20,293 nt of DNA from Candidatus Omnitrophota bacterium (GTDB lineage: Bacteria; Omnitrophota; Omnitrophia; Omnitrophales; Aquincolibacteriaceae), in the NCBI GenBank assembly GCA_020632475.1, contig JACKFM010000014.1:1-20293 (forward strand). Reading direction: 5' to 3'. Each line of letters begins with the position of its first letter. Position 1 is the stretch's first letter. This document shows, piece by piece, positions 6,925 through 13,084 of this stretch. The translations under genes and the position numbers were made by a program. A model generated the notes under the pieces. It did not search any database. It was not told the DNA's origin and was given only the letters and a program-made list of their open reading frames with translations.

Positions 6925-7566
6925 TTATTGCCAGAAAGCGTCTTGAATGCAGATTCCGTTTTTGTCCCACACAAGTGTTTTTTGTTTTTTATATTTCAGC
7001 AGAAGGCGGGAGAGGGTTTCGGGTGTGGTTCCGATGGCGGAGGAGACATTTCTTTTCGATAAAGAGGGAAAGGTTCCCGGCTTTTTGCCGTATTGGTCTT
7101 TAAGATAGAGTTTAAAACGGTCCTCTACATCATGAGCCGATAAATACAGAATTCTGTTGGTGAGGTAGCGGTGTTTTTTAAGAAGGACCGAAATCAAGCC
7201 GTTACGGAAATCTTTGTCTTCAAGCAATTCATGAATTTTCATGATGGGGATTAGATAAACCGATGTGGTTTGAACCGCGATGGCGGTTACAGGATAAGTG
7301 TTTTGTTCAAAAAGGATCACTTCCGCAAAAAGCTCTCCGGGTTTGACACTTTTAATCAGCACTTCTCTGCCGTCTCTTGCGATTTTGTGAAGCTGCACGG
7401 CGCCTTTGGCCAGGACAAAGATATGCGCACCTTTTTCTCCCTCCGTGAAAAGAATCTGATTTTTTGAAATCTTTCGGTGAAGGGAAGCCTCTGCCAAAAC
7501 CCTGCGGTTTTCTAAAGAAAGTCCTTTAAACAGGTCAATTTGAGCCAATAAATCCGCAATATCCAT
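6925..7566 (-). CDS. Crp/Fnr-family regulator, probable controller of hcp
   Basis: A 213-aa protein with a cyclic-nucleotide-binding-type beta-roll (about 12-120: LFKGLSLENRRVLAEAS, FTEGEKGAHIFVLAKGAVQL, KPGELFAEV), a dimer helix (about 125-155) and a winged helix. The recognition helix holds TPETLSR with Glu183, Ser186 and Arg187, the ExxSR set that FNR and its DNR/NNR relatives use to read TTGAT half-sites. No N-terminal cysteine cluster is present, so it is not an iron-sulfur FNR; DNR/HcpR-like sensing of NO, perhaps via haem, is a reasonable inference. It is divergent from hcp with a matching FNR-type box between them, so it is probably the direct activator of hcp. The box also lies 18 bp from its own start codon, suggesting autoregulation. 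Confidence 0.9.
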   Translation of the reverse strand: MDIADLLAQIDLFKGLSLENRRVLAEASLHRKISKNQILFTEGEKGAHIFVLAKGAVQLHKIARDGREVLIKSVKPGELFAEVILFEQNTYPVTAIAVQTTSVYLIPIMKIHELLEDKDFRNGLISVLLKKHRYLTNRILYLSAHDVEDRFKLYLKDQYGKKPGTFPSLSKRNVSSAIGTTPETLSRLLLKYKKQKTLVWDKNGICIQDAFWQ

Positions 7567-7583
7567 AAAAAAGTCTCATTTTC

Positions 7584-7597
7584 TTGATGTAGGTCAA
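7584..7597. promoter_or_regulatory. FNR/DNR-type box upstream of hcp
   Basis: TTGAT-GTAG-GTCAA (7584-7597) matches the FNR-type palindrome TTGAT-N4-ATCAA at 9 of 10 positions. Its centre is 41.5 bp upstream of the start predicted from the -10 box at 7620-7625, the standard class II activator position. Confidence 0.85.
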
Positions 7598-7619
7598 GGT
7601 TTTCGATCTCTAAGGAGAG

Positions 7620-7625
7620 TATATT
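7620..7625 (+). promoter_or_regulatory. hcp -10 box
   Basis: TATATT at 7620-7625, preceded by GGAGAG. No -35 is visible; the FNR-type box takes its place. The leader to the hcp ATG is about 56 nt and carries AAGGAG at 7675-7680. Confidence 0.65.
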
Positions 7626-7687
7626 GTTGCCTATTATAGCGACAATCCGGATTAATAAGGAATGTTTAAAAAAGAAGGAGATTCATT

Positions 7688-9313
7688 ATGTCCATGTTTT
7701 GTTATCAATGTGAACAGGCTTTCCGGGGCAAGGGATGTGAGGATCAGGGGGTTTGCGGAAAAACCCCAGAGGTCGCGGCGCTCTTAGATGTTCTGCTGCA
7801 TCAAACCAAAGGCATTGGTTATTTTGCGCATCAGGCACGCCTGCAGGGGGTGTCTGACCAGGACGTGAACCGGTTTACGCTTGAGGCTCTTTTTGTGACT
7901 GTCACCAATGTGAATTTTGATCCGGAGAGTATTCAGCGTTGGATTTATCAGGCCCAACAGGTCAAAGAAAAGGCAAAGGCATTGCTTGGAAAAGTTTCTG
8001 ATGAAAATGTTTCAAGCGCCGCATTTCAGCCCGCCGCTGATTTAGAGACGCTGACCGGACAGGGATTTGCTCTTAAGATTATCGGAGACGACGCAGATCC
8101 GGATCTTCGTTCACTCAAGCATCTTTTGATTTACGGCCTTAAGGGGCTTGCGGCCTATGCGCATCATGCAGCCGTGCTGGGTTATGAAGATGAAAAGATT
8201 TATGCGCTTCTGCATGAAGGGTTGCATGCGTTGAACCGCAAAGATATTCCGGCCGACGAACTTTTGGGGCTTAATCTCAAATGCGGTGAAGTCAACTTGC
8301 GGTGTATGGAAATTTTAGACCAGGCCCATCATGAAACCTACGGGCATCCCGAACCGACCGAAGTTTCAAAAACGATTCGCAAAGGTCCGGCGATTATTGT
8401 CAGCGGACACGATTTGCTGGATCTTGAAAATATTTTGAAGCAAACCGAGGGCAAAGGTATTAGTGTCTACACCCATGGTGAAATGCTGCCCGCACACGGC
8501 TACCCCAAGCTCAAAGCCTATCAACATCTGGCGGGTCATTTCGGAACGGCATGGCAGAATCAGGCGAATGAATTTGACGGGGTTCCGGCGGCCATTTATT
8601 TTACGACCAACTGTATTCAGGAACCCAAAGACAGCTATCGGGACCGCACGTTTACGGGTGGAACCGTCGGTTGGCCCGGCCTTCAGCATGTAGAGAATCA
8701 GGATTACTCGGCCGTGATTGAAAAAGCGCTACAGCTGGGAGGATTCAAAGAAGAAACCGCCGGAGGAAAACTGATGACCGGATTTGGTCATCATGCCGTA
8801 TTGAGTGTGGCCGGTCAAGTGGTCGAGGGTGTTAAAAGCGGTGCGATTCGTCACTTTTTTCTCGTGGGCGGTTGTGACGGCGCAAAACCCGGAAGAAATT
8901 ATTATACCGAGTTTGCTCAAAGTGCTCCGCAGGACAGCATTGTCATGACCCTGGGCTGCGGAAAATTCCGTTTCAATGACAAAGATTTCGGTACAATCGG
9001 CGGTCTTCCGCGTCTTCTGGACATCGGGCAATGTAATGATGCCTATTCGGCCATTAAAATTGCCGGGGCGCTTGCCGGAGCCTTTGGCTGCGGGGTCAAT
9101 GACCTGCCGCTCTCGCTCATTATTTCATGGTATGAACAAAAAGCGGTCGTGGTGCTGCTTTCATTACTCGCGCTCGGTATTAAAGGCATCCGTCTCGGGC
9201 CGAGTTTGCCGGCATTCATCACCCCGAATATTTTAAAGGTCCTGGTTGAAAAGTTTGACCTTAAGCCGATTAAAACCGCTCAGGAAGACCTTCAGGAAAT
9301 TCTGCGTGCTTGA
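7688..9313 (+). CDS. hcp: hybrid cluster protein (Hcp, prismane protein)
   Basis: A 541-aa iron-sulfur enzyme that reduces NO to N2O in E. coli and also reduces hydroxylamine. The N-terminal cysteines C5-x2-C8-x8-C17-x5-C23 have the close spacing of class I proteins from strict anaerobes, which bind [4Fe-4S]. All ligands of the Fe-S-O hybrid cluster are visible by match to the Desulfovibrio protein: His241, Glu265, Cys309, Cys396 (VGGCDG, the persulfide position), Cys424 (LGCGKF), Cys449 (GQCND), Glu483 and Lys485 (WYEQKA). The length is typical for class I. No hcr reductase gene follows, so electrons must come from a partner encoded elsewhere. AAGGAG lies 7 nt before the ATG. It is regulated by the FNR-type box and the neighbouring Crp/Fnr protein. 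Confidence 0.97.
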   Translation: MSMFCYQCEQAFRGKGCEDQGVCGKTPEVAALLDVLLHQTKGIGYFAHQARLQGVSDQDVNRFTLEALFVTVTNVNFDPESIQRWIYQAQQVKEKAKALLGKVSDENVSSAAFQPAADLETLTGQGFALKIIGDDADPDLRSLKHLLIYGLKGLAAYAHHAAVLGYEDEKIYALLHEGLHALNRKDIPADELLGLNLKCGEVNLRCMEILDQAHHETYGHPEPTEVSKTIRKGPAIIVSGHDLLDLENILKQTEGKGISVYTHGEMLPAHGYPKLKAYQHLAGHFGTAWQNQANEFDGVPAAIYFTTNCIQEPKDSYRDRTFTGGTVGWPGLQHVENQDYSAVIEKALQLGGFKEETAGGKLMTGFGHHAVLSVAGQVVEGVKSGAIRHFFLVGGCDGAKPGRNYYTEFAQSAPQDSIVMTLGCGKFRFNDKDFGTIGGLPRLLDIGQCNDAYSAIKIAGALAGAFGCGVNDLPLSLIISWYEQKAVVVLLSLLALGIKGIRLGPSLPAFITPNILKVLVEKFDLKPIKTAQEDLQEILRA

Positions 9314-9418
9314 AAAATAACCGGTGCTGTCCGGTGCAAAAGGGTTTGCGTTGGGCAGTGCCGGTATCTTTTCTCAATTCGAAACACTTCATATCGTTTA
9401 CAGCCCGCCAAAAACTCT

Positions 9419-9448
9419 TTCGCCTCTACCGCTTAAGCGGAGTATAAT
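9419..9448 (+). promoter_or_regulatory. promoter with a 12-bp perfect palindrome before the alcohol dehydrogenase gene
   Basis: TATAAT at 9443-9448 with TTCGCC 18 bp upstream. CCGCTTAAGCGG (9429-9440) is a perfect palindrome filling the spacer and ending 2 bp before the -10 box, a typical place for a repressor operator or a MerR-type activator. The 157-bp gap after hcp (9314-9470) otherwise shows only GC-rich patches and no good terminator. Confidence 0.65.
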
Positions 9449-9470
9449 CCTCTGAAAAAAGGAGAGAACG

Positions 9471-10532
9471 ATGACTGCCGAAACCACGATGAAAACGAAA
9501 GTCTATGCCGCACTTTCGGCGGATAAACCCCTGCAATTATTTGAGATCGAACGCCGTGCCCCCCGGGAAACCGAAGTGATGATTGAAATTCTTTATTGCG
9601 GCGTCTGTCATTCTGATTTACATCAGGCCAGAAATGAATGGCACAACACTAAATACCCCTGTGTGCCCGGCCATGAGATTGTCGGTAAGGTGGTTCAGGC
9701 CGGAGCGCAGGTCAAAAAATTTAAAATCGGGGATGTGGCCGCCATCGGATGTATGGTTGATTCCTGCGGTCAGTGTGATGCCTGCAAAGAAAACCTGGAG
9801 CAGCATTGCAAAAAGACGGCAACATTTACCTATAACAGCAAGGACAGAAAAACAGGTGAGAATACCCTCGGAGGTTATTCTCAGAGAATTGTTGCCGAAG
9901 AATCGTTTGTCTTAAGAGTTCCCGAGAATCTAGATTTGGCTGCGGCCGCACCGTTATTATGTGCAGGGATTACCACGTATTCACCCTTGAAACGTTTCAA
10001 GGTTGGCAAGGGTCAAAAGGTTGGGGTGATTGGTTTAGGCGGGCTCGGTCACATGGCGGTTAAATTCGCGAAAGCCTTTGGAGCGCATGTTGTGGTTTTT
10101 TCTCGCAGCCATTCAAAAGAACCCGATGCCAAACGCCTGGGCGCCGATGAAGTCATCATCTCCACCGATAAAGCGGAAATGCAAAAGCATGCGGGCTCTT
10201 TTGATTTTATCCTGGATACCGTGGCCGCCGACCATGACATCAATGCTTATATGGAGATTTTAAAGCGCGAAGCATCGCTTTGTCTTGTGGGCGCACCTGA
10301 AAACCCTCTGGCGGTCGAAGCTTTTTCACTGATCTTTCAGCGCCGTAACCTTGCCGGGTCGCTTATCGGTGGGATTCAAGAAACCCAGGAGATGTTGGAT
10401 TTCTGCGGTAAGAATAAAATTACAAGCGATATTGAACTCATCAAAATTGATGAAATTAATCAAGCCTATGAGCGCTTGCTTAAAAGTGATGTGAAGTACC
10501 GCTTTGTCATCGACATGCAACATCTGAAATAA
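9471..10532 (+). CDS. zinc-dependent alcohol dehydrogenase, CAD/YahK-like
   Basis: A 353-aa medium-chain dehydrogenase/reductase of the cinnamyl-alcohol-dehydrogenase-like group that reduces aldehydes to alcohols (or the reverse). Catalytic zinc site: Cys46 (GVCHSDLH), His68-Glu69 (PGHE) and Cys164 (LLCAGIT). Structural zinc site: Cys99, Cys102, Cys105 and Cys113. The Rossmann motif GLGGLGHMAVKFAKAFGA (188-205) is followed by VFSRSHSK, whose Ser/Arg after strand 2 suggests NADPH rather than NADH, as in YahK. The length is typical. The ATG at 9471 has AAGGAG 6 nt upstream; a second in-frame ATG at 9489 also fits the family. It has its own promoter and palindromic operator, and might detoxify aldehydes under stress. 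Confidence 0.92.
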   Translation: MTAETTMKTKVYAALSADKPLQLFEIERRAPRETEVMIEILYCGVCHSDLHQARNEWHNTKYPCVPGHEIVGKVVQAGAQVKKFKIGDVAAIGCMVDSCGQCDACKENLEQHCKKTATFTYNSKDRKTGENTLGGYSQRIVAEESFVLRVPENLDLAAAAPLLCAGITTYSPLKRFKVGKGQKVGVIGLGGLGHMAVKFAKAFGAHVVVFSRSHSKEPDAKRLGADEVIISTDKAEMQKHAGSFDFILDTVAADHDINAYMEILKREASLCLVGAPENPLAVEAFSLIFQRRNLAGSLIGGIQETQEMLDFCGKNKITSDIELIKIDEINQAYERLLKSDVKYRFVIDMQHLK

Positions 10533-10577
10533 AATATCCTCCGGCATGTTTCCCTTTTCACTCGCGGCAAGCAACGA

Positions 10578-10622
10578 TATAATTCTGCAACCCGGACAGC
10601 TTTTTTCCGGCATATGACCGGA
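10578..10622 (+). promoter_or_regulatory. promoter and repeat motif before the MFS gene
   Basis: TATAAT at 10578-10583 with TTTTCA 17 bp upstream. Downstream, CCGGAC occurs at 10592-10597 and 10618-10623, and TCCGG (10606-10610) pairs with CCGGA (10618-10622) around CATATGA. These may be a repressor site in the early transcribed region, as is common for efflux pumps. AAGGA at 10631-10635 is the ribosome site. Confidence 0.5.
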
Positions 10623-10645
10623 CAATTCGAAAGGATAAGTATTCT

Positions 10646-11845
10646 ATGAAACGTTCTCCTCTGGCGTCTATTTTTTTAATTGTTGCTGTGGATGTGTTGG
10701 GATTCACAATCATTCTGCCGCTGCTTCCGTTTTATGCCGAAAGTTTCGGGGCCTCGGCGCTTGTGGTCGGAACACTGATTTCCACTTACGGATTCTGTCA
10801 ACTAATTGCCGGACCGATTCTCGGACATCTCTCCGACCGTTTCGGAAGAAAACCGGTGCTGCTTGTGAGTCAGTGCGGCACATTGATCGGTTTTCTCATC
10901 CTTGCCTTTGCCAGGAGTCTGCCGCTTATTTTTCTTTCCCGGATTATTGACGGGATTACGGCCGGCAATTTATCGGTGGCGCAGGCCTATATTTCAGATG
11001 TGACCGAGGCCAAAGACCGCGCCAAGTCATTCGGACTGATCGGGATTGCTTTTGGATTGGGTTTTTTAATCGGGCCTGCAATCTCCGGGGTATTGGCGCA
11101 CTTTAATTATCAATATCCGATTTTTGCGGCCGCCGGACTTTCTTTGGCAAGCATTCTGGCGACTTATTTTTTGCTGCCCCGGGTGGCGCATATGACGGTT
11201 CATGCCGGTGAAGAAGCTGATCGCAGTTTCAGTCCGAAAATCTATTCTGAATCATTCCGTGATCCGGCACTCGGCCCTTTGCTTCGGCAGTTCGCATCTT
11301 TCATTTTTACTTTTGTGTTGTTTATGTCCGGGTTTGCACTTTTTGCCGAGCGCCGTTTTACGTTTCATGGGGCCGCTTTCGGTGCCAGGGAAGTGGGCGT
11401 GGCGTTTGCCTATGCCGGATTTCTGGGGGTGATTATCCAGGGCGGGTTAATCGGACGCCTGGTCAAACGTTTTGGTGAAGCCCGTCTGGTGAAGATCGGT
11501 TTTGTGTGTATGTTCTCAGCATTTCTCTGCCTGAGCGTAACTGCAACCATTCCGCTTCTGGCCCTTGTCATCGCCGTTTATTTCTTCGGCAGTTCGGTGC
11601 TTAGGCCCAGCCTCACCAGTCTCATTACCCTAAGCGCAGGCAAACACCGGCAGGGAGTGACGCTTGGACTGACACAGTCCTTGATGTCCATTTCACAGGT
11701 CGTTGCGCCTCTCGTCTGCGGTGTTTTAATCGAACACATGCTGCTCAGGCAGTGGGCCTGGCTCGGTGCCTTTGCCGCTGCGATTGGCGTTATGCTGAGT
11801 CTGTGGTATCGTCCATTGAAAGCGGAAATCAAATCTCCGGTATAG
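10646..11845 (+). CDS. MFS drug:H+ antiporter (DHA1, TetA-like)
   Basis: A 399-aa, 12-helix major facilitator protein. The start VDVLGFTIILPLLPFYAESF resembles the first helix of TetA-type proteins, with an acidic residue (Asp16) in helix 1. Motif A is GHLSDRFGRKP (60-70). The antiporter motif C appears in helix 5 as GIAFGLGFLIGPAISG (133-148), which marks drug:proton exporters. A long loop (about 180-215) joins the two halves. The substrate cannot be told from sequence; tetracycline is not implied by this level of likeness. The TAG stop codon is formed by the first three bases of the 95-bp repeat array that follows, so the original C-terminus may have been altered by that element. Confidence 0.88.
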   Translation: MKRSPLASIFLIVAVDVLGFTIILPLLPFYAESFGASALVVGTLISTYGFCQLIAGPILGHLSDRFGRKPVLLVSQCGTLIGFLILAFARSLPLIFLSRIIDGITAGNLSVAQAYISDVTEAKDRAKSFGLIGIAFGLGFLIGPAISGVLAHFNYQYPIFAAAGLSLASILATYFLLPRVAHMTVHAGEEADRSFSPKIYSESFRDPALGPLLRQFASFIFTFVLFMSGFALFAERRFTFHGAAFGAREVGVAFAYAGFLGVIIQGGLIGRLVKRFGEARLVKIGFVCMFSAFLCLSVTATIPLLALVIAVYFFGSSVLRPSLTSLITLSAGKHRQGVTLGLTQSLMSISQVVAPLVCGVLIEHMLLRQWAWLGAFAAAIGVMLSLWYRPLKAEIKSPV

Positions 11846-12125
11846 CACCGCGCCAAGATTAATTTTTCGGGTTCGCGGCACGAGTGTCCGTAACAATATT
11901 GAAACTTAAGACCTGCGTTTCAATATTGACGGAGCACTAGCACCGCGCCAAGATTAATTTTTCGGGTTCGCGGCACGAGTGTCCGTAACAATATTGAAAC
12001 TTAAGACCTGCGTTTCAATATTGACGGAGCACTAGCACCGCACCAAGATTAATTTTTCGGGTTCGCGGCACGAGTGTCCGTAACAATATTGAAACTTAAG
12101 GCCTGCGTTTCAATATTGACGGAGC
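11843..12125. repeat. three tandem 95-bp hairpin-bearing repeats
   Basis: Units start at 11843, 11938 and 12033 with TAGCACCGC. Units 1 and 2 are identical; unit 3 has two substitutions (G to A in the GCGCC segment, A to G before CCTGC) and ends at GGAGC. Each unit holds CCGCG/CGCGG complements in its first half, and in its second half CAATATTGAAAC paired perfectly with GTTTCAATATTG (unit 1: 11894-11905 with 11917-11928), extended by TCCGT/ACGGA after a 2-nt bulge. No spacers vary between units, so it is not CRISPR. An inverted, diverged copy lies at 12531-12629. It looks like a small non-autonomous mobile or REP-like element recently duplicated in tandem. Confidence 0.92.
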
Positions 12126-12143
12126 TGACGAAAGAGGGTAAGG

Positions 12144-12533
12144 ATGAACGGAAAAATTCTTAAGGGCAGTCTGCTGGTATTAAGTTTTTATTTCGTATGC
12201 ATGGCCCTTGCTCATTTTTTCAGTCTGAAATACCCGCTGCTTTTTGTTTATTACGATGTACCGTTTTATGCCTACCAGGACAAGATTATTTCCTTTTCGT
12301 TAATCGCTTATGCGATTTTGTTTTACCATGCTGCGCATCACCGCTTTCTGGTGCCTTCGGTCCTTGTTCTGGCGGGAGTGACCGTACTGGGTCTTGCCTC
12401 CATTAATGTCTCTGAGGATCTTCATCGGGTTTTAAACCCGGGGCAGGCGGCAGCCCCTTATTGGCTGCAGACAGGTTTATTTCTGTTGATTTTGATTTTT
12501 CTCTGGGTTCTCTATAGGAAGGATGAAGCCTAG
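12144..12533 (+). CDS. small four-helix membrane protein, function unknown
   Basis: A 129-aa protein with four predicted membrane segments (about residues 8-27, 47-64, 69-88 and 107-124) and a short charged C-terminus. There is a HAAHHR patch between helices 2 and 3 and a polar loop, ISVSED-like, between helices 3 and 4. The family is not recognised. GGGTAAGG lies a few bases before the ATG. The gene is bracketed by three direct copies of the repeat on its left and one inverted copy on its right, and its TAG stop is the first triplet of the right-hand copy. It may be a cargo gene or simply caught between insertions. Confidence 0.72.
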   Translation: MNGKILKGSLLVLSFYFVCMALAHFFSLKYPLLFVYYDVPFYAYQDKIISFSLIAYAILFYHAAHHRFLVPSVLVLAGVTVLGLASINVSEDLHRVLNPGQAAAPYWLQTGLFLLILIFLWVLYRKDEA

Positions 12534-12629
12534 TGCCTCTTCAATTTTGAAATTGTGAGTTGCTGAGTTCAAAATTGTTAGAGGTGCTTGTGCCCGAGAA
12601 CCCACAAATTCAATCTTGAAAGGGTACTA
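12531..12629 (-). repeat. diverged inverted copy of the 95-bp repeat
   Basis: Read on the minus strand this 99-bp stretch starts TAGTACCC and ends GGCACTA, and shares blocks with the tandem units in the same order: CAAGATT, AATTT, GGGTTC, CGG/CAC, TAACAAT, TTGAA, TTTCAA, ATTGA and GCACTA. Its hairpin is kept with different bases: CAATTTTGAA (12542-12551) pairs with TTCAAAATTG (12568-12577), flanked by CCTCT/AGAGG. Conserved folding with changed sequence suggests that the hairpin itself is selected. The first three bases are the stop codon of the upstream gene. Confidence 0.8.
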
Positions 12630-12643
12630 AGAAGAAAAAGGGC

Positions 12644-12696
12644 TTGACATCCTGGCTGCTACAATTAAGATTTTATCCAATTAAGACAAAATCTTA
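12644..12696 (+). promoter_or_regulatory. feo promoter with inverted-repeat operator
   Basis: TTGACA (12644-12649), a 16-bp spacer and TAAGAT (12666-12671). TAAGATTTT (12666-12674) and AAAATCTTA (12688-12696) are perfect 9-bp complements 13 bp apart, with the left arm lying on the -10 box. CAATTAAGA also occurs as a direct repeat at 12662 and 12678. It does not fit the usual Fur box, so another metal or iron regulator may be used. The rest of the roughly 160-nt leader has several CCCGC/GCGGG segments (about 12735-12812) that could fold. Confidence 0.6.
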
Positions 12697-12835
12697 TATT
12701 TTCTCATTTGATTTTAACCCGTAGTTCTGCCTTTTTGCCCGCCGGAGAGCCAATCTTAGCCCGCATTCAGGTGTAAAGACCCGCGGATTATTTTGATGGG
12801 CGGGAATCTGTTTTATTTAAGGGAGTATTTAGAAT

Positions 12836-13084
12836 ATGTCAGTCAAGTCTCTTAGTCAGCTTGCGATCAAAGAAAAAGCAATTATTGAAGCGATTGAAGG
12901 TCACGATGCTTTGCAAATCCGGCTTCAGGAATTAGGTCTGGTTCCCGGGACGCTGGTCAGTATTAAACGGTATGCCCCCTTTGGTGATCCGATGGAGCTT
13001 GAGATCCGCGGGTATTGCCTGTCGATCCGCAAGGCAGATGCAGATTGTGTGATGGTCCGAACAGAGGAGGGGGCAGGAAAATGA
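12836..13084 (+). CDS. feoA: FeoA, ferrous iron transport accessory protein
   Basis: An 82-aa SH3-like protein typical of FeoA: SLSQLAIKEKAIIEAIEG, then LQIRLQELGLVPGTLVSIKR with the conserved LxELGLxPG turn, PFGDPMELEIRGYCLSIRKADADCVMV, and a short tail. FeoA assists the FeoB ferrous iron permease, probably by binding it in the cytosol. It is first in the feo operon; its TGA stop overlaps the feoB ATG (ATGA, 4 bp), which implies translational coupling. GGGAG lies 10 nt before its ATG. The length is normal. Confidence 0.95.
   Translation: MSVKSLSQLAIKEKAIIEAIEGHDALQIRLQELGLVPGTLVSIKRYAPFGDPMELEIRGYCLSIRKADADCVMVRTEEGAGK

Noticed and set aside
11843..12125. CRISPR array
   Set aside because: The 95-bp units abut with no variable spacers, and no cas genes are nearby.
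12644..12660. TACAAT at 12659 as the feo -10 box
   Set aside because: Only 10 bp from TTGACA, too close for that pair; TAAGAT with a 16-bp spacer fits better.
13015..13080. Upstream start for feoB inside feoA
   Set aside because: The extra 22 residues are a frame-shifted reading of feoA; the family start and ribosome site favour 13081.
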